Shown here: positions 17,365 to 25,440 of the stretch, one piece after another
Numbering within the stretch: the first letter of the stretch is position 1
How the letters are laid out: every line of letters starts with the position of its first letter
From: Phenylobacterium sp.
GTDB lineage: Bacteria > Pseudomonadota > Alphaproteobacteria > Caulobacterales > Caulobacteraceae
Direction of reading: 5' to 3'
NCBI RefSeq assembly: GCF_016793285.1
Contig: NZ_JAEUMO010000001.1
Location: 1 to 51,952 of the forward strand
Length of the DNA: 51,952 nucleotides
Program-made: the position numbers and the translations under genes
The notes under the pieces: generated by a model
The model's input: the letters and a program-made list of their open reading frames with translations, nothing else
What the model was told of the DNA's origin: nothing
The model's database searches: none

Positions 17365-18281
17365 GCGGTGGCCTTCAGGGGGTGGGCGGTCTGGCCGCTG
17401 GCCCAGTGGGCCCAGGCCTGCGCGACGCCGGGCAGCTCGCCGGCCAGCAGCCGTTCGACGATCCGCGCCGCGTCGGCGGCCTGGAACAGGCCGCTGCGGA
17501 CCTGCGGCCATTGGGCGACGTCCCGCAGATCGACCACGCGCCGGATGCGGACGGGCGCGGTCTCATAGCCGAGCGCGCTCATCACCGCCGCGCGATGGTG
17601 ACCGCTGTTGACCCACCAGCGCTGGACGCCCTCGCCGCGCAGCAGCACCGCGTCGATGTCGCCGTCACGCCCGTCGTGGCGGCGCAGGCCGTGTTCCTGA
17701 AGCGAGGCCAGCAGGCGACCGACCCGGTGCGCCTCGACCGCGGCCTTCTGGTCGCTGACCGGACCGCAGGCGTGCCAGCCGTCGCGGATGGAGAGCTCCC
17801 GACCCGCCAGGCGGTTTTCGTTGGGCACGCCCTTCTCGCGGGCCGCGCGCCACTCGGCGGGCGTCTGCGTCTGCCAGGGCAAGGTCGCGGCCCACGGCGG
17901 CGCCCAGAGCAGGTCTGGCGAGGCGCTCGCCGGCCACAGGCCCAGCCAGTCGGCCGCGTTCCCCGGGATCACCCGGTCGTAGTAGGCGCGCAACACCTCG
18001 ACGATCGCCGAGTCGGGCGCCTCGGGACAATCCCGGCCGGCCGCGGCGGCCCGGACGAAGGGGTGGCAGCCGTCCGCCGCCAGTCCGAAATGGTGCAGGC
18101 CGATCCCGTCGGCGAGCCGCGCCTCGACCACAACGCCGCGATCGCCAGCAGCGTCGGCTTTCCGCAGTCCCAGCGCGCCGAGAGCGCGACGCGCCAGCCT
18201 TCGGGCGGTTTCCGGCGCCACCGGGCGGGCGCGCAGGCTGGACGAAGACGCGATCACTCGACGGAACCCCCTTGCTGTCAT
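17361..18281 (-). CDS. ParB-like nuclease-domain protein
   Basis: A 306-residue protein of uncertain role. Its C-terminal third has the ParB N-domain layout: VGRLLASLQEHGL (about 187-199), IDAVLLRGEG, then GHHRAA (227-232), the counterpart of the ParB GEHR nucleotide-binding motif, and VRIRRVVDL. The N-terminal half matches nothing I know. There is no helix-turn-helix, so it is not a partition ParB; similar ParB/sulfiredoxin-fold domains occur beside methyltransferases in glycan loci. It is coupled to the downstream methyltransferase. The start at ATG 18281 lacks a strong ribosome site. Confidence 0.65.
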   Translation of the reverse strand: MTARGFRRVIASSSSLRARPVAPETARRLARRALGALGLRKADAAGDRGVVVEARLADGIGLHHFGLAADGCHPFVRAAAAGRDCPEAPDSAIVEVLRAYYDRVIPGNAADWLGLWPASASPDLLWAPPWAATLPWQTQTPAEWRAAREKGVPNENRLAGRELSIRDGWHACGPVSDQKAAVEAHRVGRLLASLQEHGLRRHDGRDGDIDAVLLRGEGVQRWWVNSGHHRAAVMSALGYETAPVRIRRVVDLRDVAQWPQVRSGLFQAADAARIVERLLAGELPGVAQAWAHWASGQTAHPLKATA

Positions 18282-18303
18282 GGAAGGTTCACACGCCGAC
18301 GAC

Positions 18304-18335
18304 TTATTGTCTACTATTTTGATAGGAATAATGTT
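18304..18335 (-). promoter_or_regulatory. AT-rich dyad upstream of the ParB-like gene
   Basis: A 30-base AT-rich island in GC-rich DNA, containing the perfect dyad CTAT-TTTG-ATAG (18314-18325) flanked by TTATT and AATAA. It lies between the stop of the small gene at 18339 and the ParB-like start, so it probably holds the promoter and maybe an operator of the ParB-like/methyltransferase pair. No clean -35/-10 pair could be chosen. Confidence 0.35.
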
Positions 18336-18338
18336 AAT

Positions 18339-18569
18339 TCAGCGCAGCCCCTCCAGCGCGCTGGTGTCGAGGGCGTAGCGGTGGAAGCAGGCGCGCAGTT
18401 CCGACAACTCGTCGCGCGAGACCGGGCCGCCGCGAAGCTGGATGTGCAGATCGCGTCCGCGGGCCGAGACGGCGCTGACCGCCCGGATCCGCTTCAGCCA
18501 GCCCAGGAACGCCGCCTCGTCGCCGGCCGAATGGTACATCGGCGCCCGGACGATCAGGGGGTCGGCCAC
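18339..18569 (-). CDS. Small hypothetical protein downstream of dgt
   Basis: About 76 residues from a GTG at 18569, or 66 from ATG at 18539. The sequence looks protein-like: a helix (DEAAFLGWLKRI), two strands (VSAVSARGRDLHIQLRG) and a second helix (SRDELSELRACFHRY). I do not recognise the family. It begins 5 bases after the dgt stop on the same strand, so it should be translated from the dgt mRNA. Which start is used cannot be decided; the GTG is closer to dgt and gives a longer strand. Confidence 0.55.
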   Translation of the reverse strand: MADPLIVRAPMYHSAGDEAAFLGWLKRIRAVSAVSARGRDLHIQLRGGPVSRDELSELRACFHRYALDTSALEGLR

Positions 18570-18574
18570 GCCGC

Positions 18575-19753
18575 TCAGCTCAGCACGTCGAGATGGAAGA
18601 GGTTCTTGTGCTCGGCGATGGCGTAGCGGTCGGTCATGCCGGCGATGTAGTCGCAGACCACCCTCGCCCGCCCCGCCTCGTCGCGCCCCAGGCAGCGCGC
18701 GCCCCATTCGGCCGGCAGCACGTCGGGCTCGGCCATGAACAACTGGAACATCTCGGCCAGCATCCGCCGCGCCTGGCTGCGGGTGCGGTTGACCTTCCAG
18801 TGGCGGTACATCCGCTCCATCAGGAACGCCCGCAGTTGCGCCAGCTCCTCGATCATCTCCCGGGAGAAGGCGACCAGGGCGTGGCCCAGCAGCCGCACGT
18901 CTTCGGGCGACCGCACCTTGCCGGCCGCCGCGCGCCGCCCGGTCTCGGCCAGCACGTCGTCGACCATGGCGCCGATCATCCGCCGCACGGCCTCCAGCCG
19001 CAGGATGCCCGGCTCCAGCCCCGGATAGTCCGCCCGCGCGCTCTGCACATGCGGCCCGATCAGCGGCACCTCGGCCAGTTCGTCGAGGTTGAAGAGACCG
19101 GCGGCCACCCCGTCGTCCACGTCGTGGTTGTTGTAGGCGATGTCGTCGGCCAGCGCGGCGACCTGTGCCTCGGCCGACGCCCAGGTGTCCAGGCGCAGGG
19201 CGTACTGGGCATCGAACTCGGAGATCGCACTCCATGACGGCTTGGCCAACTGGTCGATCACCGGCCCGTTGTGCTTGATGACCCCTTCCAGGGTCTCCCA
19301 GGTGAGGTTGAGGCCGTCGAAGCCGGGATAGCGGCGCTCCAGCCGGGTCACCACCCGGAACGTCTGGACGTTGTGGTCGAAGCCCCCGTAGCCCTGCATC
19401 TGCACCTGCAGCTCGTCCTCGCCGGCGTGGCCGAACGGCGGGTGGCCCAGGTCATGGGCGAGCGCGATGGTCTCGGCGAGGTCTGCGTCGAGGCCCAGCG
19501 CCGTCGCCAGCGAGCGCGCGATCTGCGCCACCTCCAGGCTGTGGGTCAGGCGCGTGCGGAAGTGGTCGCCCTCATGCGCCACGAAGACCTGGGTCTTCTC
19601 CTTGAGCCTCCGGAAGGCCGAGGCGTGGATGATGCGGTCGCGGTCGCGGGCGAAGTCCGTGCGCGTGCGGCTGGGCGCTTCGGCGACCTTGCGGCCCCGC
19701 GACGTGGCGGGGTTCTCGGCGAAGGGCGCGCGGGATGGTAGAGACGAGGCCAT
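18575..19753 (-). CDS. dgt: dGTP triphosphohydrolase-like HD protein
   Basis: Deoxynucleoside triphosphohydrolase family; hydrolyses dNTPs to nucleoside plus triphosphate and may limit dNTP pools. 392 residues with HD-domain metal ligands: [11 protein letters not shown] (first His), [16 protein letters not shown] (His-Asp) and [13 protein letters not shown] (last Asp). The N-terminal [11 protein letters not shown] is typical. I start at ATG 19753; a TTG directly upstream is also open. In related genomes argS follows it; here a small gene and the ParB-like/methyltransferase pair follow. Divergent from erpA. Confidence 0.94.
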   Translation of the reverse strand: MASSLPSRAPFAENPATSRGRKVAEAPSRTRTDFARDRDRIIHASAFRRLKEKTQVFVAHEGDHFRTRLTHSLEVAQIARSLATALGLDADLAETIALAHDLGHPPFGHAGEDELQVQMQGYGGFDHNVQTFRVVTRLERRYPGFDGLNLTWETLEGVIKHNGPVIDQLAKPSWSAISEFDAQYALRLDTWASAEAQVAALADDIAYNNHDVDDGVAAGLFNLDELAEVPLIGPHVQSARADYPGLEPGILRLEAVRRMIGAMVDDVLAETGRRAAAGKVRSPEDVRLLGHALVAFSREMIEELAQLRAFLMERMYRHWKVNRTRSQARRMLAEMFQLFMAEPDVLPAEWGARCLGRDEAGRARVVCDYIAGMTDRYAIAEHKNLFHLDVLS

Positions 19754-19853
19754 CAAACCGTTCTGATCAAAGGCCTCTTGGTCGAAGCCGTCCGGCCCCT
19801 CATATAGTCCAGGCCCCCGCTTCGTCTAACAGGGCGAATTCGTCCAGCAGAGC

Positions 19854-20186
19854 ATGAACACTCCCGACGTCACCCTCTCCTCCGCCGCGGCGGACCGCAT
19901 CCGGGCCATCGCCGCCAGGGAGGGCCGCGCCGTGATGCTGCGCGTGGCGGTGGAAGGCGGCGGCTGCTCGGGCTTCCAGTACCAGATGGACCTGGTCGAC
20001 GAGGCGGGCCCCGACGACCTGAAGGTCGAGCGCGACGGCGCGACCGCCCTGGTGGACGTGATCTCGCTCGCGCTGCTCAAGGGCTCCGAGATCGACTTCG
20101 TGGACGAACTGGCCGGCGCGGAGTTCCGCGTGCGCAACCCGAACGCCAGGTCCAGTTGCGGCTGCGGCGTCAGCTTCTCGATCTAG
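19854..20186 (+). CDS. erpA: Iron-sulfur cluster insertion protein ErpA (A-type carrier)
   Basis: Small carrier that passes Fe-S clusters to target enzymes. 110 residues with the three invariant cysteines: Cys38 in GGGCSGFQY and Cys102/Cys104 in SSCGCG. It is transcribed divergently from dgt, across a 100-base gap that contains a TATAGT box (19803-19808) as a possible -10. Its last 4 bases overlap the end of the convergent secreted hypothetical gene. ErpA is the usual annotation for this gene next to dgt and xthA. Confidence 0.94.
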   Translation: MNTPDVTLSSAAADRIRAIAAREGRAVMLRVAVEGGGCSGFQYQMDLVDEAGPDDLKVERDGATALVDVISLALLKGSEIDFVDELAGAEFRVRNPNARSSCGCGVSFSI

Positions 20187-21019
20187 GAGGGACCGGGCGG
20201 GCGCGGCGCGGCCTCCCGGCCGGCCTCCTGCATCTTGACCCCCGCCGGCGGCTGGAACAACTGCGGACGGGCCTGCAGGCCGTGGCGGTACTCGTCGTAG
20301 CGGATCACGACCCGCGGCTGGCCGCGGTAGAGGTAGCTCAGCATCAGCGGCGCGTTGCGGCGCGTGTCCATCAGGATGGCGACCTGGTGCTCGCCCATCG
20401 TGGCGGTATGAACGGCCGCCTGGCCCGCGCCCCACGGCACCAGTTGCCGCTGCTGCGGCGCGTAGGCCGTGACGAACAGCGCCTCGCAACCGTACTCCAG
20501 CGACTGTAGCGGCGCCGGCAGCCCGGGAACCGGCGGCAGGATCGGCGCGCGCACCACCAACTGCGGGCCGGGATCGGTCGCATGGCGCCCCTGCCGGGTG
20601 GCCTGGTTGTAGGTCCAGATGTCGGGCTCGGCGATGATGACGACCGTCATGTCGCCCCGCAGCGGATCGGGCGACTCCTCGCTGCGCAGGAACCTGTCCC
20701 CCAGGCGCCAGAGCTGACGCGGCTGGGCGCCGCGATCGGCGGCGGCCAGACCGGGCGACGTGTTGCGGATCGTCGCCTTGAAGAGCTGCGGCGGCGCGCA
20801 TCCCGTCAGCCCCGGCGTATCGAGCGAACCCTCCAGCGGCCCCGTCCCCTCCGCGGCCCCGGGTTCCGCCGGTTGCGGCGGAAGCGGCTGCACGGGCGTC
20901 AGCGGTACGACCGGCGGGACGTCGAGGCTCGGCGGAACCTGGGCGGCCGCACGCGTCGCCGCGCCGGCGGCGAGTCCGAGCGCCGCCAGCCACATCGCCG
21001 CCTCTCGAAGCTGTCGCAT
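20183..21019 (-). CDS. Secreted Pro-rich hypothetical protein
   Basis: 278 residues: signal peptide (about 1-27, ending ATRAAAQ), a Pro-rich spacer (about 30-65), then a domain with two cysteines (GCAPPQLF and YGCEALF) and strands such as DMTVVIIAEPDIWTYNQ and PRVVIRYDEYRHGL. I do not know its family; it should be periplasmic. I start at ATG 21019, preceded by GAGGGG, instead of an ATG 45 bases upstream that would mask the signal peptide. It converges on erpA with a 4-base overlap and is divergent from xthA. Confidence 0.75.
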   Translation of the reverse strand: MRQLREAAMWLAALGLAAGAATRAAAQVPPSLDVPPVVPLTPVQPLPPQPAEPGAAEGTGPLEGSLDTPGLTGCAPPQLFKATIRNTSPGLAAADRGAQPRQLWRLGDRFLRSEESPDPLRGDMTVVIIAEPDIWTYNQATRQGRHATDPGPQLVVRAPILPPVPGLPAPLQSLEYGCEALFVTAYAPQQRQLVPWGAGQAAVHTATMGEHQVAILMDTRRNAPLMLSYLYRGQPRVVIRYDEYRHGLQARPQLFQPPAGVKMQEAGREAAPRPPGPS

Positions 21020-21144
21020 GTCGCCCCCTCGGCGGATGGGCCCATGCGCCGTCCCCACCGTCAAGCCGGCGCGCAGATCGGCCGTAGCCGGCCTTGAGGC
21101 GGCGCGGCGCGCCCACTAGCCTGCCCACGCAACCGGAGCCCTCG

Positions 21145-21933
21145 ATGCGCATCGCCACCTGGAACGTGAACTCGATCAACGCCCGGTTGGAGACCATCCT
21201 GCGCTGGTTCGAGGAAGCCAGGCCCGACGTCGCCTGCCTGCAGGAGATCAAGTGCGTCGATGAGAAGTTCCCCACCGAAGCCTTTGAACGGCTTGGCTAC
21301 AACGTCGCCGTCCACGGCCAGAAGACCTACAATGGCGTGGCCCTGCTCGCGAAGACCCCGCTGGAGGATGTGCGCCGCGGCCTGCCCCTCGGTCCGGGCG
21401 ACGACGCCGACGACCACGCCCGCTACATCGAGGCGGTCGTGTCGGGCCCGCAGCCGGTTCGCGTGGCGTCCATCTACCTGCCCAACGGCAATCCGGCCGG
21501 GACGGAGAAATACGCCTACAAGCTGGCCTGGATGGCCCGCCTCGACGCCCATGCCCGCGAACTGCTGGGCTGGGAGGAGCCGTTCGTGCTGGCCGGCGAC
21601 TACAACGTCATCCCCGAGCCGCGCGACGCGGCCTTCCCCAACAACTGGCAGGACGACGCCCTCTTCCAGCCGGCCACGCGCCAGGCGTTCCGGGCGCTCA
21701 AGAACCTCGGCCTCACCGAGGCCTTCCTGCAGGCCGACGGCGCGGAGGGCGCCTTCACCTTCTGGGACTACCAGGCCGGCGCGTGGCAGCGGAACAACGG
21801 CATACGCATCGACCACGCGCTCCTCTCGCCACAGGCCGCCGACCTGCTGACGGGCGTCGCGATCCACAAGCACGTGCGCGCCTGGGACAAGCCCTCCGAC
21901 CATGTGCCCCTCGTCGTCGAGCTCGACGCCTGA
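21145..21933 (+). CDS. xthA: Exodeoxyribonuclease III
   Basis: AP endonuclease and 3'-5' exonuclease for base-excision repair. 262 residues with all family motifs: MRIATWNVNSINARL at the start, CLQEIKC with the metal-binding Glu, GDYNVIPEPRDA, and the C-terminal RIDHALLS and SDHVPLVVEL. Start ATG 21145 has GGAG upstream; the longer open frame to 21094 lacks family similarity. The next gene begins 2 bases after its stop, so they are probably co-transcribed. Confidence 0.96.
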   Translation: MRIATWNVNSINARLETILRWFEEARPDVACLQEIKCVDEKFPTEAFERLGYNVAVHGQKTYNGVALLAKTPLEDVRRGLPLGPGDDADDHARYIEAVVSGPQPVRVASIYLPNGNPAGTEKYAYKLAWMARLDAHARELLGWEEPFVLAGDYNVIPEPRDAAFPNNWQDDALFQPATRQAFRALKNLGLTEAFLQADGAEGAFTFWDYQAGAWQRNNGIRIDHALLSPQAADLLTGVAIHKHVRAWDKPSDHVPLVVELDA

Positions 21934-21935
21934 CC

Positions 21936-22541
21936 ATGCTGGAAGACGGCTTCCACGACGTCCCGAACGGCAAGATCGCCGCCGTCGTCACTTCGCTGGA
22001 GATGTTCGCGAAGCCGCCGGCGCGCCCAGAGGCGGAAGGCCTCGACTGGACGCTGGAGCGCCTGCCGCGCCCCGCGGCCGAGGACTACCTGGCGCTCTAT
22101 TCCGCCGTCGGCCGCGACTGGCTCTGGTTCACGCGGCTGGTCATGCCGCGCGAGGCGCTCCTGGCGACGATCCGCGACCCGCGCGTCGAGGTCTACCGCC
22201 TGGAGGCCCCCGGCGGGGAGACCGGCATACTAGAGCTCGACTTCCGGCAGGCCGACACCTGCGAACTGGCCTACTTCGGCGTCTCGCCGGGGCTCGTGGG
22301 CGGCGGCGCCGCGCGCTGGATGATGAACCGGGCGGTCGAACGGGCCTGGTCGCGGCCGATCAGGCGCTTCTGGGTCCACACCTGCACGCTCGACCACCCC
22401 AGCGCGCCGCAGTTCTACATGCGCTCGGGCTTCCAGCCCTTCCGCCGCGAGGTCGAGATCGCCGACGACCCGCGCCTCGCCGGCCTCGCACCGCTGGACT
22501 CCGCCCCGCACATACCGGTGATCGACGCCGACTCGGCGTAG
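21936..22541 (+). CDS. GNAT-family N-acetyltransferase
   Basis: 201 residues. Central features are ILELDFRQADTCELAYFGV (beta strands 4), then the acetyl-CoA loop GLVGGGAARWMMNRAVE (Q/RxxGxG/A-like, about 127-143), and YMRSGFQPFRREVEI, the typical GNAT end with the tyrosine and Gly-Phe. The substrate is unknown. It starts 2 bases after xthA and is followed after 10 bases by a small membrane protein gene, forming a likely three-gene unit. Confidence 0.85.
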   Translation: MLEDGFHDVPNGKIAAVVTSLEMFAKPPARPEAEGLDWTLERLPRPAAEDYLALYSAVGRDWLWFTRLVMPREALLATIRDPRVEVYRLEAPGGETGILELDFRQADTCELAYFGVSPGLVGGGAARWMMNRAVERAWSRPIRRFWVHTCTLDHPSAPQFYMRSGFQPFRREVEIADDPRLAGLAPLDSAPHIPVIDADSA

Positions 22542-22551
22542 GTTCCGCCGC

Positions 22552-23214
22552 ATGGACGAGGCTGCGCGGCTCCTGACGCTGCTCGCGCTCGCCGGCGGGG
22601 CGCTGACCCTCGTGGGCGGGGCCTTCGCCTACTTCCTCGATGAGACGCGCCGGATCCGGCGCGCGCTGGCCGCGGGCCTCGGCGGCGCGGCGCCGCAGCC
22701 GATGCTGATCGCGCGCGGTCGCGGGGTCGGCATCGGCTTCGACCTCTCGGCCGGCGCCGTCGTCGTGACCTGGGACAAGGGCGGCTGGCGGCTCTGCTAT
22801 CGCCTGACCGAGCTCGTCGGCGTGGAATTGATCGTCGACCGCGCCGTGGCCGCCCGCGCCTTCCGCGGCGAGCCGCGCCGCGCGCTGGACCAACTCGCCG
22901 ACCCCCAGGAACGCGTGCGCCTGCGCTTTGTCTTCGACGACCCGACGCACCCGGACTTCGCGCTCGACCTCTGGCTGCCCGAGGACGACGGCCTGCCGAA
23001 ACGCATGGACGCCCCCGAGGCGCTCGGCGAGGCCAACCGCTGGATGGCGCGCATGGACTCCATCCTGCGGCGCGCGGGTCAGGGCGTGGCCAAGGCGCCG
23101 GCCACCGCGCCGGTCGTGCGCCAGGCCGCCGCCCGCGCCGCCCCGCCGCCCGCCCTGTTCGACGACGATGACGACGATGCGTTTGAAGACAACCCCGAGA
23201 ACGCCATAACTTGA
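22552..23214 (+). CDS. Membrane-anchored hypothetical protein
   Basis: 220 residues with one N-terminal hydrophobic helix (about 7-28) followed by a soluble domain and a C-terminal run of acidic residues (FDDDDDDAFEDN). No known motif is visible. The body has alternating strands (GVGIGFDLSAGAVVVTW) and a conserved-looking DLWLPEDDGLP. It follows the GNAT gene after 10 bases on the same strand. A function cannot be proposed from sequence alone. Confidence 0.7.
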   Translation: MDEAARLLTLLALAGGALTLVGGAFAYFLDETRRIRRALAAGLGGAAPQPMLIARGRGVGIGFDLSAGAVVVTWDKGGWRLCYRLTELVGVELIVDRAVAARAFRGEPRRALDQLADPQERVRLRFVFDDPTHPDFALDLWLPEDDGLPKRMDAPEALGEANRWMARMDSILRRAGQGVAKAPATAPVVRQAAARAAPPPALFDDDDDDAFEDNPENAIT

Positions 23215-23243
23215 CGATGTAAATTTATCCGTCAGTCTGACGG
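23211..23243 (+). promoter_or_regulatory. Candidate promoter/operator of the NnrU-like gene
   Basis: TTGACG (23211-23216) overlaps the preceding stop codon, followed by an AT-rich tract and the perfect dyad CCGTCAG-T-CTGACGG (23229-23243), just ahead of a GGGAGGAG ribosome site (23247-23254). The dyad looks like an operator overlapping the promoter; the regulator is unknown and no regulator gene is next to it. Confidence 0.4.
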
Positions 23244-23261
23244 TCTGGGAGGAGCCCCCCG

Positions 23262-23954
23262 ATGTCCAACCTGATCGCCGCCGCCGCCTTCTTCGTCCTG
23301 CTGCACCTCGTGGTGTCGGGCACGCGTCTTCGCGACGTGCTGATCGCCCGCATCGGCCAGGGGCCGTACATGGGGCTGTTCGTCCTGGCGTCCTTCGCGG
23401 GGCTCGCCTGGCTGGGCTGGGGCTTCGCCGAGGCTCGGGCCGCCGCCGACAACGTCGTTTACTGGAGCGTGACGCCGGCGACGCGGACGATCCAGCTCGT
23501 GCTGCAGGTCGTGGCGATGGTCTTCATCGTCGTCGGCATCGCCACCCGGAACCCGACGGCGGTGCGGAGCGAGGCGGCGCTGGACGATCCGGACATCGTG
23601 CGAGGCATGCTGCGCGTCACCCGCCACCCGTTCCTCTGGGGCGTGGCGATCTGGGCGGTCGGCCACCTGCTCGTGAACGGCGACCGGGCCGGCCTCATCC
23701 TCTTCGGCTCCATGCTGATCCTGGCGGTCTACGGAACCCGCAGCATCGACGCCAAGCGCAAGCGCGCGCTGGGGGCTTCGTGGGACGCCTTCGCCGCCCG
23801 CACCTCGAACATCCCCTTCGCGGCGATCCTGTCCGGGCGCCAGAGCCTCAGCCTCGGCGAGATCGGATGGTGGAAGCCGGCCCTGGGCCTCGCGGTCGCC
23901 GCCGCCGTCGCCCTCGCCCACCCCTATGCCTTCGGGGTCGCCGCCCTGCCCTGA
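23262..23954 (+). CDS. NnrU-family membrane protein
   Basis: 230 residues, mostly hydrophobic, with about six membrane helices. The family marker MLRVTRHPFLWGVAIWAVGHL (about 118-138) has the RHPxxxG signature shared by NnrU and the isoprenylcysteine methyltransferase superfamily. NnrU was described in denitrifiers in connection with nitric-oxide reduction, but many members, as probably here, have no link with denitrification; no nor or nir genes are in the window. The next gene, 9 bases on, is a membrane methyltransferase of similar fold. Confidence 0.85.
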   Translation: MSNLIAAAAFFVLLHLVVSGTRLRDVLIARIGQGPYMGLFVLASFAGLAWLGWGFAEARAAADNVVYWSVTPATRTIQLVLQVVAMVFIVVGIATRNPTAVRSEAALDDPDIVRGMLRVTRHPFLWGVAIWAVGHLLVNGDRAGLILFGSMLILAVYGTRSIDAKRKRALGASWDAFAARTSNIPFAAILSGRQSLSLGEIGWWKPALGLAVAAAVALAHPYAFGVAALP

Positions 23955-23963
23955 GACGGAGCC

Positions 23964-24638
23964 ATGCTGGGTCGAGCCCTTCTCCAGACCGCCGTCATCG
24001 CCGTCCTCTTCGGCCTGATGCTGTTCCTGCCCGCCGGCCGCCTCGACTGGTGGCAGGCCTGGGCGTTCATCGCCCTCTTCGTCGTCTCGAGCATCGCGAT
24101 GGCGGCCGGTCTCGCGCGCACCGACCCCGCCCTGCTGCGCGAGCGCACCTCGGTCTCCGGCGGCCGCGGCCTGCGGCCGCTGGACCGGGTGTTCTTCGCC
24201 CTCCTTCCCATCGGGATCGTCGGCTGGTTCGTCGGCATGGGATGGGAAGCGCGGCTGCACGCGCCGGCCTGGGGCCTCTGCGGCCAGGCTCTCGGCGGGG
24301 CGATGCAGGCGGCGTGCATGTGGGTCGCCTGGGTGACCTTCCGCGTGAACAGCTTCGCCGCGCCGGCGGTGCAGGTGCAGAGCGACCGCGCGCAGGAGGT
24401 GATCCAGACCGGCCCCTACGCACTTGTCCGCCACCCGATGTACGCCGGCGCGGTGCTCTGGATGCTGGGGACGCCGCTGCTGCTGGGCTCGCGCTGGGGC
24501 TTCGCCGGCAGCGTGCTCCTGATTCTGCTCGTCGCGGCGCGCGCGGTCGGCGAGGAGAAGGTGCTGGCGGCCGAGCTGGCCGGCTACGACGCCTACCGCC
24601 GCAAGGTGCGTTTCCGCCTGCTGCCGGGCGTCTGGTGA
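23964..24638 (+). CDS. Isoprenylcysteine-carboxyl-methyltransferase-like protein
   Basis: 224 residues with about five membrane helices and the ICMT/PEMT signature YALVRHPMYAGAVLWMLG (about 151-168), followed near the C-terminus by EEKVLAAELAGYDAYRRKVRF, the cofactor-binding part of these SAM-dependent membrane methyltransferases. Bacterial members methylate unknown lipids or small molecules. It follows the NnrU-like gene directly, so they are likely one operon. It converges on the racemase gene with only 3 bases between. Confidence 0.85.
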   Translation: MLGRALLQTAVIAVLFGLMLFLPAGRLDWWQAWAFIALFVVSSIAMAAGLARTDPALLRERTSVSGGRGLRPLDRVFFALLPIGIVGWFVGMGWEARLHAPAWGLCGQALGGAMQAACMWVAWVTFRVNSFAAPAVQVQSDRAQEVIQTGPYALVRHPMYAGAVLWMLGTPLLLGSRWGFAGSVLLILLVAARAVGEEKVLAAELAGYDAYRRKVRFRLLPGVW

Positions 24639-24641
24639 GGC

Positions 24642-25331
24642 TCAGCCCAGCGCGAAGTCCACGGCCGCCCGGCAGTGGACGAGGCTGGTGTCGACGGCGG
24701 GGACGTCCAGGTCGTCCTGGCCGAGCAGCATCCCGATCTCGGTGCAGCCGAAGATCACGCCGTCGGCGCCCTCGCCGCGCGCGGCGGCGACCATGGCCAG
24801 CGCGTCGGCCTTCGACCCGGGCCTCACCACGCCCTGGCAGAGTTCGTCGTAGATGATCGCCTGCAGGCGGTCGCGGCCGGCCTGGTCGGGCGTCAGCGGG
24901 TCCAGCCCGGCCGCGCGGAGCCGCTCCCGGTAGAAGTCCTTCTCCATGGTGAAGCGCGTCGCCAGCAGCAGGGGACGCGCGACGCCCCTCGCCTTCAGCG
25001 CCGCGGCGGTCGCGTCGCCGATGTGCAGGAAGGGCACGCCGACGGCGGCGCAGATCGCATCGGCGTTCAGGTGCATCGTGTTGGCGGCGAGCACGATGAC
25101 GTCGGCCCCGGCTCGCTCCAGCCGCGCCGCGGCGTCGGCGAGGATGACGCCGGTCTCGTCCCAGCGATCCTGGGCCTGCAACGCGGCGATCGGCGCGAAG
25201 TCCACAGAACGGATCAGCAGCTCGGCCGAGTGCAGGCCGCCCAGGCGTTCGCGCACCAGCCGGTTCAGCTCGCGATAGTAGATCGCCGTCGACTCGGCGC
25301 TCATGCCCCCGAGGAGGCCGATGGTCTTCAT
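24642..25331 (-). CDS. Aspartate/glutamate racemase family protein
   Basis: 229 residues. Typical of PLP-independent Asp/Glu racemases: MKTIGLLGGMSAEST at the start, VIVLAANTMHLNA with the first catalytic position occupied by Thr rather than Cys (AANTMH), and VIFGCTEIGMLL with the second catalytic Cys. The Cys-to-Thr change at the first site is seen in part of this family and may mean a one-sided or different activity, so I call only the family. It faces the large gene-free region at 25332-25868, which must hold its promoter. Confidence 0.85.
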   Translation of the reverse strand: MKTIGLLGGMSAESTAIYYRELNRLVRERLGGLHSAELLIRSVDFAPIAALQAQDRWDETGVILADAAARLERAGADVIVLAANTMHLNADAICAAVGVPFLHIGDATAAALKARGVARPLLLATRFTMEKDFYRERLRAAGLDPLTPDQAGRDRLQAIIYDELCQGVVRPGSKADALAMVAAARGEGADGVIFGCTEIGMLLGQDDLDVPAVDTSLVHCRAAVDFALG

Positions 25332-25440
25332 TCGACACCTGCGCTGACACGATGACGCAGGGCCAGGGTCCGCCGCGCCGCTGGAGTCTCTTTAGGATCA
25401 GGCCGCCCCGGACGGAAGCGCCGACCACCGGAGGCTGCTT

